DNA of 64,000 nucleotides from Anaspis maculata (taxonomy: Eukaryota > Arthropoda > Insecta > Coleoptera > Scraptiidae): NCBI GenBank assembly GCA_949128115.1, contig OX421962.1:97328935-97392934 (forward strand), given 5' to 3'. This document shows, piece after piece, positions 22,301-35,321 of this stretch; the first letter of the stretch is position 1; each line of letters starts with the position of its first letter. The notes under the pieces were generated by a model. That model was not told the origin of the DNA, did no database searches, and was given only the letters and a program-made list of their open reading frames with translations. A program made the position numbers and the translations under genes.

Positions 22301-22680
22301 TAAATATTCCAAGGAATATTCAAAAGACGCGCCATCGGTGAAATTTCACAAACTGACATTGGTTTTTGCCAGCTGCGACCCACAGGATGAGGTGAAAACT
22401 GCGGCTTCATTTTGAAGAATTTTTCTAAAGTAAAAGGCAAACTGACGCGACAACAAAGCCCTTTCAGTACTTCACCATGTTTGTTGGAAAAAATGCTCCG
22501 GTGCAAAACTGGAATCGAAAGCTGCTTGTGAGGTTTGTACTGTGGCGTCACCTAGCTGGTTGGTATGAAACGCTCGAGTGGCACATCTTCATAGTCAGTC
22601 AAAGCTAGAAATGTTAGGTGAAAAATGAGGTTTATCTAATTTCAAAAATTCGACCATTTATTTATTCATTTTATATTGTC
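19385..22680. other. No gene recognised, 3.3 kb
   Basis: A CT microsatellite lies at 20596-20611. Opposing short frames at 20705-21067 and 21310-21964 have no domain signature. Confidence 0.55.
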
Positions 22681-22684
22681 AAAG

Positions 22685-22970
22685 GCAACCAAATAAAATG
22701 GATGTAAACAACAAAATGTGACGGCTGTCACTTCGGACCCTTTTTTGCAATAATCAGCCTAATTTCATTCATGCTTTAGATTTCCCCAAATAATTTTGGC
22801 CAAGCGTTTTCCTCGGGCTAATTGTCCCTAGATATAAATGCCCTCCTCCTACTACCATACGGAGTCGGGCATTTATCGTTACAATCGCCACTCGCGATCA
22901 CTAGGCCTCAATCAACTTGAAAATCTAAGCACTTGTGATATTAAATACTGATGAGAATATCACAATAAGG
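22685..22970 (-). repeat. Dispersed repeat family A, copy 3
   Basis: The reverse complement follows copy 1 from TAATATCACAAGTGCTTAG to TTATTTGGTTGCC, with an inner hairpin around ATAAATGCCCGACTCCGTA and GGGCATTTAT. Confidence 0.65.
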
Positions 22971-23742
22971 CCGTAATTTTTTTTCTCAAAAAAGCAGGAA
23001 GGGGCGGTTTTGTTTGAAGTTTTTCCAAAGAACAAAATGACGCAAGCTAACGCAAGCACAACTGTAAAATTTTTAAAGTCAGATCAAAGGTAAACCTCAT
23101 TTACAACACAAAAAATATCATAATAGCTGGAATCCAGACGTCAAAGAAATTAGAGGAACCAGGTCAAGTAGATTCCCTGTAATGCTAAAAACAAAGATAA
23201 AACCCGATTTATAGTATACCTAACATACAATAGACTGACGCATGAACTCTAATTACGAGACGAGAAATTCTCCATCTAAAAAACCTCCTGTAGAGCAAAT
23301 TCGAAGAAAATCTTGAATTATAGCGCAATAAATGCCAAGTGGTAATAAAATACCCAAGTCGAAATTGTTAGTTGAAAAATCGCACGCTGAATCGTAGCAG
23401 ATGTGAAGAAGATAGGGCACGCTCTGTGGCATCACAGACTGATGAAGGGAAAAGAATTGAACAGAAACAAGCCATAAACTAGGATACCGGGGATGTCAAG
23501 TCGCCATAAAGAAATCAGCTCAAGTGGTCTTCCGCCGAATCCATGGTAGATCTGAAATAGATAAAGCACGTTACGTGTCACACAAAGGAGAGAAAGAACT
23601 ACAGTTTTTGTATAAAACCAGACACGTCCTATCCGGGGACCAGTAACGATCCAGTAGAGTACCCAGATCAGTAGAGTAACAGACGAGTATCGAGACAGTA
23701 GAGTGCCCAGACACCAGTAACGAACAAAACAGTACCCAACGA

Positions 23743-24082
23743 GGAGCGGCGGTGGCCGAGTGGTCTGGGTGTTGGCACGCCAAGCCAGTCGTGACACACC
23801 GCGCGGGTTTGAATCCCGCTTCGTCCATGGATATTTTGTGCTGTCCAAAAATTGTTCCGACCTTACTATGCCATATCTGCACCTGTCTGACTACAGCGGT
23901 TACAGAAAAAATGGATTTCTGACTACAGAGTTGAGTGCTATCAGAGTACTGAGGCCTCACATAGCTAACAGTAGGCAATTCAAGTAATAGAAACGTGTAC
24001 CAAAAACCCACTGAATGTCCCGTCGACGCTAATAACCTTGTAGTTTATGCGTCGTAAAACATTCAAAATAATTTTAAAAAAA
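23743..24082 (+). mobile_element. tRNA-derived SINE, long variable arm head
   Basis: The head has box A TGGCCGAGTGGT and box B GGTTTGAATCC with an extended variable region, like tRNA-Leu or tRNA-Ser. The duplication AGTACCCAACGA flanks it (23731-23742, 24083-24094) after a short A-rich tail. Its last part (GCTAATAACCT then GTTTATGC) resembles the 3' end of the SINE at 3997-4330, although the heads differ. Confidence 0.88.
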
Positions 24083-24267
24083 AGTACCCAACGACAAGCA
24101 GTGCTAGAACTCTCGTGGTAGAGAAAAGCAGTCCTCTTGCCGAAAGTTTGAAGGTGTTCCCTGCCATTTCACACACTCACGCTTGGTATGTATGTACGCT
24201 CATCTTATTATTGAACTGAATTGGTCTGACTGTGTGGAATTTAGTTTTGTTTCCGATTGTATTATTA

Positions 24268-26429
24268 GTGGGGGGGTTAGCGGAATGGTCTGTGCATTTT
24301 GTGATCAAAGCATGAAATTTGGCATACTTGTTCAGAAGACCCTCCTTCGCATTTCCAGATGTGGCGCCACGCGAGATTTTGCGCCAGAGACACTGTATTG
24401 CGGTTAATATACCTGCTAGGGATAAATTCTGCAAAAATGGTTCCTGGCCGGTCTCTGGTACCGCAGTCGGTATTTTTTAGTTCTGTTTAGTTAAAACTAC
24501 ATGTAGAAATGAGTGAGGAGTACATTTTCACAAGCAAAGTTCCAAATGCTGCCTTTATACGTTGTTTCAATACATTTTAAGGCCAACTTTGTTTTAGTAC
24601 AGGAAACTTGGTAAAAAAATTGCCAAAACCTCGGCAAAGATATGAACGTCCTGAAAATATGATATTCTGTTCAGAATTAAGTGCCCTACTACATATCTGA
24701 AATTGCCAAAAATCGCTCCCCGAGGCTTCGAGTTATTGGAGGGGGGGTAAAAAATTGCAACTCAAAATGAAAGGTATAGAACCCGATGGAACCCGTCAAT
24801 CCAATGAATGCAAATACGTCGTAGTTCGACGCATCACAACCAGTTGATACAATTTTGGCACAAAAAGTGTCGATCATTGTTGAAGGGGGGTCGTGGGGAA
24901 GGGCGAAACTCGGCTGGGTGGATATTTTTCTTCCTGAGCCATGAAGAATCGATCCCGACAAGATTTGTATCTTTTCCGACTAAATTCAACGTCCTGAACT
25001 TGAATCCGATGTGTAAATTTGAATAAAAACAAGTTCGAACAAGTTAACTTGAGAAAACCTGTTTTTTCTTTGTCAATTTTCACGAAACTTTTTTTTACTG
25101 TTGGAGGTATTCATCTATGAAAATATTTCAGAGATCATTAGATTGAACTGTATTCTTAACGAAAATCATCTATTCGATCTGTAATTTTGTTTTCCGACAT
25201 AGAAAAAACCGATTTGAACTTTAGTCGGCACTGCCCGGCGTCCACTAATGACCAGAATACTACAGCATGCACCTTCAAGTAATAACTCAATACCCTGCAT
25301 TGCGATTTATGACGATTTTGTTTATGTTATAGGAAATTCAGTTCTGCACAGATCCTCGAACTTTCAAAGATAAGTTATAATTTTTCAGATGGTTTGGGCT
25401 ATTTTCATTTAAAGATGCATGGTGTAGTGTTCTGGTCAGTAGTAGACGACGGCCTGTGCCGACCAAAGTTCAAATCGATTTTTTCTATCTCGAAAAACAA
25501 AGTTACAGATCGAATGGATGATTTTCGTGAAGAATACAGTTCAATCTAATGGCCTCTAAAATATTTTCAAAGATGAATGCCTCTAACAGTAAAAAAAAGT
25601 TTTGTGGAAATTGTCAAAGAAAAAACAGGTTTTCTCAAGTTAACTTGTTTAAACTTGTTTTTGTCCAAATTTATACATCGGATTCAAGTTCAGGACATTG
25701 AATTTAGTCGGAAAAGATACCAATCTTGTCGTGATCGATTCTTCATGGCCCAGGAAGAAAAAGAGCTACCCAGCCGAGTTTCGCCCTCCCCCGCGACCCC
25801 CCTACAACAATGATAAACACTTTTTGTGCCAAAATTGTATCAACGGGATGTGATGCGTCGAACTACGACGTATTTGCATCCATTGGGTTGACGGGTTCCA
25901 TCGGGTTCTATACTTTTAATTTTGAGTTGCAATTTTTTACCCCCCCTCCAATAACTCGAAGCCTCGGGGTGCGATTTTTGACAATTTTAGATATGTAGTA
26001 GGGCACTTAATTCTGAACAGGATATCAAATTTTCAGGACGTTCATATCTTTGCCGAGGTCTTGGTAATTTTTTTACCATGTTTCCTGTCCTAAAACAAAG
26101 TTGGCCTTAAAATGTATTAAAACAACGTATAAAGGCAGCATTTGGAACTTTGCTTGTGAAAATGCACTCTTCACTCATTTCTACATGTAGTTTTAGCTGA
26201 ACAGAACTAAAAAATACCAACTGCGGTACCAGAGACCGGCCAGGAACAATTTTTGCAGAATTTACCCCTAGCAGGTATATTAACCGCAATACAGTGCCTC
26301 TGGTGCAAAATCTTGCGTGGCGCCACATCTGGAATTGCAAAGGAGGGTCTTCTGAACACGTATGCCAAATTTCATGCTTTTATCACAAAATGCACAGATC
26401 ATTACATTTTTGGCCGTTAACCCCGCCAC
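24268..26429. mobile_element. 2.2-kb foldback element, TA-flanked
   Basis: Arms of about 1 kb (24268-25300 and 25395-26429) are inverted copies with moderate divergence. Ends read GTGGGGGGGTTAGCGG and GTGGCGGGGTTAACGG, flanked by TA on both sides. Shared blocks include GTACCAGAGACCGGCC and CGATTTGAACTTT. The frames inside both arms are mirror images of each other and show no transposase motif. Confidence 0.8.
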
Positions 26430-26434
26430 TATAT

Positions 26435-29400
26435 GTAATTTTATGCTGTTCAAATTCTAGCGGTTAAAATCAATGTAGTAGTACTTGATTATTTTCCTAT
26501 TATCACTAGTAACTACACTTTGTGTACCGACCAACTGCCCTCAACTTTCAAACTAGCATAATTTATTCACCTATTTTGTATATCTTTCTTCCTTGTTATA
26601 TTCAGCCAATAGATATTGACTTTTTATGATTTGATTTGACTTTCATTTTTATTTGTTTCATTCATGTAAGAACCCACGCCGCCAAAAGACCGGCACGCGG
26701 CGCAGTGATTCCCTTGATTTAAGTAGCTCCTAATGTCACATGCCTTATCCCGGCCTGTATGACAGAAGACTCTGCACTCAACAAAAGTCTATTTGGTATG
26801 GAATAAAACGATCTATGAACTACGGAAATTATCAGATGAGAATAACATCGGGCAACGTGCGCCCTTCGAGGTCCTCGGGGTGGTCTGTTGCCCTCGGCTA
26901 TTATCATCGTTATAATTCCCATTACCTACATAAATAGATTATAATTACTGATAATATGTGCCAAAAAACTTGAGGGGTGCGGAAACACTAGTTTCAGTCT
27001 GAGAGTTTATGAAAAACGGGACTTCTTGACTGTTGCGAAGATCATTTTATAGGAAATACTTGAAAAATACTGATTATTTTTTAATATATCTGGAAGGACC
27101 ACTGAATTTAATGAAACAAAGCTCTTGCAGCTGGAAATTCACTGTGAAAACTGGCAATATTCTGAACTAATGGACGGCAATAGAAAACGTATCCGCAATG
27201 TCGTTGTCAACATCGGGCAAGTTGCTTGAGTTCCCTCCCTCAAAACCGCTGCGCTGTCTCAAGCGGTAGCAAGCCTCAAAACAAATAATAATCATTGGCT
27301 CACTTATTTTATCCACTCCTATCAATTCAAACTCTAGTTTGACGTCTAACGACTTGGCGTATCTTGAAAAGTTTTAGACCAAAATTTGAATGATCACTCA
27401 AATTTAAAAATTTAAAAAAAAAATTGAATCCACTATGAAAAGCTGCTACCGGTGGTATGACAGTGATAATGATTTTGACCAGGTATTCTCTTACTGCAAC
27501 CCACATGGTGAACGCAAACGGGCACCAGAACCAAGTTCTTCCAGTACTTCAATATTTATGTTGAAAAATGATGCGCTACACAGCTGGTATCAAAAGTTTT
27601 TAGTACTGTGGCATCAACTACTGGCCAATTACCAAAGTACAATGGCACCTCTTTGTATATTTTTACCTGACACAAGAATCAAGTACGAACGTGGACCAAT
27701 TGCCAGGTTTTCTCGAGAAAATCCCACTTCTGACACCATTTTTAGTCACCGCCCTTGTACTCATATAAGCGGCCGTGACAGTCAATTTGTTATTATTTAT
27801 TAATAAATTGTATAATTATTTATTATTACTTATATATCCACGCTATATTTTTTTCTATTCACGTGAAGAAGCAAGTCTACGACCAGAATATGTTTGTGCT
27901 TCTGAATTGAATATAGTTTATAATCATTGATACAATTGTGGACTTGGCAAAGTGAATTATGAGGTGAGCGAAGACACTGACCTTGAAGCCAACTGAAGTT
28001 CAACGACATGATTTCTTTTGGGAATAATGTATGAAAATATACGTCGCACGCCAAAACATAAAAACCCGACGTCCCACCTATACCTTTGTATTCCGACAAT
28101 GGAAGAAAACCCGTCGACAGAAAGTCGATTTAATCTCGTTTAATTTTTTCACATAAATTTCCAGAGAAGGTAATCTGGGTGACAAGGACGTAGTTTTGCG
28201 GTCACCTCGGGCCACGATAACGATCGTCAACCTCTCCTAACAGCGCAAAAACTATATTACATCAACCTGACAGCTGATAAATTACAAAAGGTGACTGCCC
28301 TTACATTTTCACAAAAAGGCACCACACCCCGAAGAAAAAATATTTGATCAAAAGATCGGAATTCTAAAACTCAATTTCGCTGCGAACAATGCCCACCCAC
28401 CCTCCGGCAGTGATATCATCTAAATTGCTGCCTTGTGCATACATTTTTAGACTTACTTATTTTTTTCCTCGCCTCAAACTTCACTCTCGTCTCATGGCAA
28501 TGGACGCACACACCACCACATGCGAAATAAAGGAAACGAGAAATATTGGATTTCCAAACAATTTACTTTCAATTTGCGACGACGAATTAGTGAAGAAGAT
28601 GGCGGTGGTTTTTCCTTATTCTGTAGTCTTGATTCGATTGCGAAGCCCTCCGCTCCCTCAAATAATTGGCGGGCAATTGCGGATAGTTGGAGCGAAATCC
28701 TTTTGTTGCCCCGGCACCAATTACTGGACAAGAAGAGATGTTTACCCTCCTACCAATCCATTTGTGAAGGGGGGCCCCGGATTGATCCAAAGTGTTGTTA
28801 TTTTTATCTTTCACCGACCGCTATCTCTGCGCTCACAATTTGCGAAGGAGGAGATAAATGATTCGATAGAGGGGTGGTTGCAGAAAGATGACAAGCGGGA
28901 AAACAAGTTGTGTGCGAGATAAGAAGTTTGACATGGTAATGCGACGTGATGGAAGAATTTGCCGTGACGCAAAAACGATATTTCCTTCAGTTCAGGAAGA
29001 AAAACATGAGAAAAAATATTGCCACGCGCGTAGTTAAAGGTCATTAAAAGGTCCGCTACCTACTCTCTTCACTTCCGTGTACCTACCCCGGTTTCTCAAA
29101 TCTCGACATTAAATTTAGACACGCTATAGAGGGTGAAGAACCTACACGAATAAGGCGTAAAAGGGACACCACACATACTTTAATCACGAACTCCATCAGA
29201 ATTTTGAAAATGCAATAAATCACAGCAGGCAAGACATCACGAAAAACAGCTCTATTCAATTCTTTATTCAACGTCAAATTATTATAATGCGACCAACCTA
29301 ATTTCAATTTGGAGTTGGCTGTGGTGACAAAACATCGACTCATTCAGCCAATCCAGTCGCTGCAATTGATAAATATCTTATTTCTAAAGCCAACTCCAAA

Positions 29401-29645
29401 AAGTTGGTCACGCGATATTAGGAGATTAAAGAGGACCACAGAGTATATAAAGAGAATTGAGCAACAATAGAATTGAATGATGTGGGTATGTTTGAATTGT
29501 ATGGTATGTGCATGTGGTATAGGTAGGTACGCAGCTGTTTTTGGTACCAATACAATTTTATTATTTTTGGTATTACATAATACTATTACGAAAGATTATG
29601 AACTTTGACTGAGTCGTCGTTTCAATAGTAATCAGCCTCTCCTTA
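26435..29645. other. No gene recognised, 3.2 kb
   Basis: The longest frame (28389-28922, 177 codons) overlaps frames on both strands, lacks recognisable motifs and has no splice context. I treat it as chance. Confidence 0.5.
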
Positions 29646-31627
29646 CTAGTACTAGCGGTAAGCAGCTAACTAGTGAAGAATACTGCATTTTATGATACAA
29701 GCAACAGATTTGGTACACGTAACCTCTGAAAAATTCTAAGCGATTTGACCCGTAGTTCTTGAAAATCCCTTCGGGGGGAGCCGAGATATGGGGGGGGGAG
29801 AGGAGTTGATTTCTCTTATTTAGAAAAAATCTATATGCGCCAAACTGGCATGGAAAATGTCAAATTCAAGTGAAGTGAACATGCTGAATACACTGGCAAA
29901 TCTTAATTTCAAAAATAAATGCAAATAGTAGCCTTTTTTCAAAATGGTCGCCAATGAATGACAAAAAATTATGCATGAATAAGTTATTCGAGTAAGGTAT
30001 CAATTTATATGTTTTCGAGGGCGCTGGACTCATTTCTCTCATCTAAATCACCATACCGAACAAAATTATCCATTTTGGGTCAGGATAGATAAACCACCCT
30101 TAACACTTGAAGTGACGCTTTCAAGATTTGTAGTGAATATCGAAAGAACCGAGGAAAGAACAATATGGAGCTACATCTGAATAATCTCTTTTTTGATGAT
30201 AAATGAAAGTTACCCATGTAACTACACCTTTATTAAAGTCACAATAACCATCCCTGGAATCCCCAACCACCCTTAATGGGAGGGTGTTGCATAACCTGGC
30301 TTTCCTTGTATCGTAGGAAACCGCTTAAAAAATGTTTTTAAATGGTATAAGCAGATAGTATAATAATACCTACCTACTTGATAATGTTTTATGTAGGTAC
30401 TGTATAGAAATCATTCTAGACGATCGATTTTGAACCCACGACCTCCTGAAGGCTATATTGAGGGTACTCAAGAAACTTCCTCAACCAACGACTTCAAAAG
30501 TCGAAAAAGCATGTTTTGTTGAGAAAAAAGTTCTATCTCCCCTCAAAATCGGGGTAACAATTTAAAATTAAAAAAATGACGTTCAGTAAAGATGGGTGCA
30601 TAGTTGGTCATAAAGAAGGTCATAAACTAATTATGACCATAAACGAGGTCATTATAACTTTCTGCTGTTGCCAGTGCTCTCCACAGGAAAGCTCCAGGAT
30701 ACGGTGAAAAACAGCACATCAATGTCAGACCTGGTATCTAACCAAAATTGATATTTTTTTCGAAAGTTTGTCAACCAGTCAGATTCTCTGAAAAATCACC
30801 CTACACAATTCCGAAGAAAAAATCATTCAAATCGAATAAATCGGTGATTTGACTTCAAATTTAGATAAACAATTAGATATTGGTGGTGCGTTAATTTTGT
30901 CTGTCAGTGTACCTATAATCAAGAAGGCATGCAGAGAAAGATAAAAATGCTAAAATGGGCAGAACTGGTGTCAAAGCTAGACTTCCAAGAGAAAGGAATG
31001 AAACTTTTATAGGAATCATAACTTATTGCTTGGGGTATCAAATGGAAATGGAGTCAGTAACGGAACTGTTGATGAATTAGTTTGGTTCCATTTAATAAGG
31101 CAACAGGATAAAAACACAAATTGCAAGGTAGGACTGACAAAATGATATGACTGACAAAATGATAGGACTGACTTATACTGTCAGAGCTTTGTATCAAAGT
31201 CCCAGTTGCTTACTTCGAGTTTAATTTCAAACCCCATGAACAATGAGCATATTTACAAGTAGTGAGGAATCTCAACTAAAAACTCCAACAATACATAAAA
31301 TATTATCAAGTAGGTATTATACTCCTTTATACCATTAATTAGTTATTGACATAATAAGGCAGGAAAGCGAATCTTTACAGGGCTAGCAATAATATTCAAG
31401 GACGAGCGTAAGCGAGGCATGGGAGCCTACGTGCCCTGTAAAGACACTAACTTTCCTAGCATTATGTATAACGTTTTACCCGAAACTACCTCAATAAACC
31501 ACAGAGAAAGAAATAATTCGTACAAAAATTTTGAAATGTCATTCTGGCACAATTTAGCAAATAGCACGTTGCTAGGTCCGGTTTCCAACAGTTTCCATCA
31601 AATTTTCAGCAGACAAAACGTATCTTG

Positions 31628-31706
31628 ACGCAGAAAAATAAGATTTCTCTGCCTAGGCAGGTTAAGTCTTCACCTGCCTAGGCAGGGAAATCTCATTTTT
31701 TTGCGC
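31628..31706. repeat. Short palindrome centred on CCTGCCTAGGCAGG
   Basis: Arms of about 33 bp, ending CTGCCTAGGCAGGT and ACCTGCCTAGGCAGG, flank a 9-base loop. Each arm contains the self-complementary core CCTAGG. Confidence 0.75.
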
Positions 31707-31973
31707 CAAAAGAAGCTTGTAATGGACACTTTACCTACCAGTTTAAGGTAAAAACATTTTTAAAGCACTTTCCTATGACACAAGGAAATTTAGGTCATAC
31801 AAGAGCCTCCCTTCAAGGGCGGTTAGGGCTTCCAGGGATGGTTGTGAGTTTAGAGGTGTAGTTACATCGGTAATTTTCATTTATCAATCAATAAGATTTT
31901 ATTTAGATGTAGCTCCATATTGTTCTTTCGATTATTTACTTCAAATTTTGAAAGTGTCACTTCAGGTGTGGGG

Positions 31974-32290
31974 GTGGTTCATTTACCCTGACCCAAAATG
32001 GATAATTATGTTCGATACGGTGATTTCATTTTGAGAAATGAGTCCAGTGGCCTCGAAAACATATAAATTGATACCCAACTCGATCAACTTATTCATACAT
32101 GTTTTTTTTGTCATTTATTTAATTTCACGGAATAACAGGGTAGTTCATTTACCCTGACCCAAAATGGATAATTTTGTTCGATATGATAATTTCGATAAGA
32201 GAAATGAGTCCAGCGACCTCGAAAACATATAAATTGATACCTTACTCGAACACCTAATTCGTACATTTTTTTTGTCATTTTTAGGCGGCC
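31974..32290. repeat. Tandem duplication inside the right foldback arm
   Basis: Two diverged units of about 150-170 bp each begin GGTTCATTTACCCTGACCC or GTAGTTCATTTACCCTGACC and run through AAACATATAAATTGATACC to TTTTTTTTGTCATTT. The opposite arm has only one unit. Confidence 0.75.
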
Positions 32291-32584
32291 ATTTTGAAAA
32301 AAAAAGGCTATTATTTGCGTTTTTTCATAAAATTAGGATTTACCAGTGTATTCAGCATGTTCAATTCACTTGAATTCGATATTTTCAATGCCAGTTTGGC
32401 GCATATAGATTTTTCTAAATAAGAGAAATCAACCCCTCTCCCCCCCCCCATATCTCGGCTCTCCCCGAAGGGATTTTTAGGAACTACGGGTTAAATCGCT
32501 TAGAATTGTCCAAAGATCACGTGTACCAAATCTGTTGCTTGTATCATAAAATGCAGTTTTATTTTGCTTACCGCTAGTACTATA

Positions 32585-33230
32585 CGGAAGCTATTCGTGA
32601 CCGCTTCTCGGTAGCTTCATCTTCCATATCCTCCCAACGGTTCAACATGATATCGTGTTCGCTTTTTCGCTAATCTTATCTGCTTTGGCTCGACACATAT
32701 TACATTTGAGGACGTTCGGTCAACTACAAACAGTTTTCAGCAACAACTACATCTCCAGTTTGGACTAATTGAGAGAGCTCTGAAAAGTCCAGCAGCTTGA
32801 AGTTCAGTAGATCTCGAAATGCTCCTCCGCCAATTGTAACGGTTTTATGGCCTATACCCGAGTCGGAGTCTCCGGGTTTGTGGCTGATCCCCGAGTCGTA
32901 GTCTCCACTCTCCAGCGGATATCGTAACAATCTTGTTAAAACAGCAGGCTCAGGAAAAAATCATATAAAGCTGCATAAAAGGCTATGACCGATTCTACGA
33001 GTCTAGCCAATCTTGGCCGCCATATTGGAATCTCTTATCAGTTGATTGATTTTCATGAAACATTTTCATACTGTTGTCTTATTTCTTAGACTCGATGTTA
33101 GACATTCTTGTTTTTAAACTTGTTTCAACGGTTTCGCCGCCGTTTGGTTCGTCTTATTAGAATTTGTCAGGTACCTACTGTGGGACGATAGATTACTGTA
33201 AGTCAGGAAATGCCGGAAGGGCATCTAGTT
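32585..33230. other. No gene recognised
   Basis: A block around 32815-32880 (CTCCTCCGCCAATTGTA) resembles 50143-50165, hinting at another old dispersed repeat. Confidence 0.45.
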
Positions 33231-33235
33231 ACTCA

Positions 33236-33440
33236 ATCAATCAATCAATCAATATTTTATTTGTTCCGTACATTGATACCTTTAAGGTGTAGAACGTGTC
33301 ACAATACAATAAATTAATAAGATAAATAAAATATGACAAAATATAAACAAAATAAAACACAGTTGAAATATGTACAAGGATGAAAATATAGATAAAAGCA
33401 AATATTGGTGTCAGAACCATTATTTCACTCAAAACGAAAA
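33236..33440 (-). repeat. Possible 3' UTR and tail of a non-LTR retrotransposon
   Basis: In - sense, T-rich sequence leads to GTACGGAACAAATAAAATA and then an ATTG tetranucleotide run (33236-33252), an arrangement common at insect non-LTR 3' ends. No coding part is attached. Confidence 0.4.
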
Positions 33441-33842
33441 GTGAAACAATGATTCAAATTGAGGTCTGGTTTCATTAACGATCAGCTTTACAAATGAAAT
33501 AAACAATCCAAGTGACAATCTTGAAAGCAACTGGGAGGCGACGGTTTGGTCATGGTCATCTGGTTCTGAAAAGATAAAAACGGGTGTGAGCATAACGCTA
33601 CTCTTGTGAATTGACCTCAAATCAATTCAGTGTTAATTCAACTTCAACTCAGTCTTAAATCAATATGAATTCCAAACAATTCCGCTCAGCTTGACTAAAT
33701 ACGCGACTTGACCTTCTATAAGCATTACGGAAACATAACGTAAATACCAACCAGAGTCTAAGTGAACACCGTGATAATGAATCGTACAATGGTACCAACG
33801 AGCACTTGTTTTCAGTACCACAACTATGCATAATTTACACCC

Positions 33843-35321
33843 TGTAATGGTACGCCCCCTCTCCCCCCAGTGACATTTCACGTGATTGGCCTCTGGTCGT
33901 CGGAATTCTACGTTGTGCCTGTTTTTGTTCGCATCTTAACCCTTTGATCCGCTTTTGTTCATGAGGTGAACGACCCGAGGGGGAAGAAGGTGGAGTTCAA
34001 GGTCGACTTCAATGAAACACGCTCATTGCAAAGAAAATTGACATTTACTCAAAGCAAATAAGTGCAAAATTAGTCTTTCATGGTTCTTTTCTCAAAACAC
34101 CTAACATGTGACTGACAGAATGGACAAAATGTACAAAATAAACAAAAAGCACAATACGAACAAAATAATAAAACAATTAAAAACAACACAACAAAATATG
34201 TCAAACTGTCAAGTCAAAGAAAATGGAGAATGACGGATTCGGAAAAGAGCACTCATGTGGAAGAACCCAGTCGAAGAAACCACTGAGTTAAGCTCAAAGA
34301 AGAAAACTCTCATGATGTGACAAATGAATAACAAAACTCGCTGACAATTCCCGGTATTCAATGTAAGTAAAATTAGTAAAACAAAATCGCAGAAACAACA
34401 GTAAACAAATGAAATCACATCAGTAAACAGTCATAATAAATCAAGATTGCATAAAAACACAAAACAAGACAAAATAGGGATGGTTAGTAGGATCCTGTAA
34501 AGATACCTACACTGAATATCTGACAAAAAGGGCAGCGAGCATCAACAGAAAGGACGTAAAAAAACATGAGAAGTCTCAAAGACGGTGGACAATGACATTT
34601 GAATGAAAATCAAAGCGTGTCACAACAATTTCAGACAAAAATACGATACAGAAAAATTATTACAATCAAGTGAGCACGGAACAATCAAATTACTCAAATT
34701 CACTGATCTGATCATAAAACTAATGACATAAAATTCAAACAGACAAAGTAAATGCAAGAAACACCTCACACTGAATTATTACAATCAAAAACGGTATGCG
34801 TGCCTTTAAAAATGATCTAAGCGCATGTTTCCATAAAAAAAAAAACGTACATTTAATTTAATTTGGCAGTGAATAATCAATCGAAACCAAGTAGTGTTCA
34901 AAAAGAAAACGACAAACGAATACACAATTAATTGAAAATACTACAAAAATTAATATTTACCTACAAAAGCACGCAAAAGGAACAACACTCGAACGCGACA
35001 CCATGTCTTCAAGAGCCCGTGCCCGTCTCCCCCAGCATCTGTTCCTCGATTTCTTCCTAGGCTCTGCAGACGAACAGCCACCCTCATTTAAAGTAATAAA
35101 ATCTCGTCGCTCGACCTATTTACAGTCTTAAGACGGGCGACACTATGGTCGAAAGTCCCAAATGTGACCGTATCAAAACTGCCCGACCATGGGTTAACAC
35201 AAGTTCGCATTTTTGTGCCTGTTTCGTTAAAAGGGGAATTTTTAAAACTAAATATTTCTAGCTATGCAGCGCGCTGATTTAATATACATTTTTATATGGT
35301 AAAATAAGGTGAAATCCCACA
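33843..35321 (-). repeat. 3' LTR of the tRNA-His element
   Basis: This LTR is 1479 bp, nearly identical to 36921-38398. The adjoining interior (35322-35345) gives only a weak purine tract in sense (CAAGGGGCG). Confidence 0.9.

Larger units (their letters stand above)
29649..32580. mobile_element. 2.9-kb foldback element with long spacer, TA-flanked
   Basis: The left arm (29649 to about 30345) and right arm (about 31745-32580) are inverted copies. The outer ends read GTACTAGCGGTAAGCA and are flanked by TA (29647-29648, 32581-32582). Shared blocks include TATCTCGGCT, AAACATATAAATTGATACC and ACCCAAAATGGATAA. The right arm carries an internal duplication that the left arm lacks. The spacer holds a small palindrome at 31628-31706 and no coding signal. 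Confidence 0.8.

Noticed and set aside
23743..23832. Functional tRNA-Leu or tRNA-Ser gene
   Set aside because: Same reasoning: SINE body, tail and 12-bp flanking duplication; the anticodon arm is poor.
24177..26340. Mirrored frames on both strands with similar peptides
   Set aside because: They are reflections of the inverted-repeat arms, not two genes.
28389..28922. 177-codon open frame
   Set aside because: Overlapping frames on both strands, no motif, no splice context and no signs of constraint.
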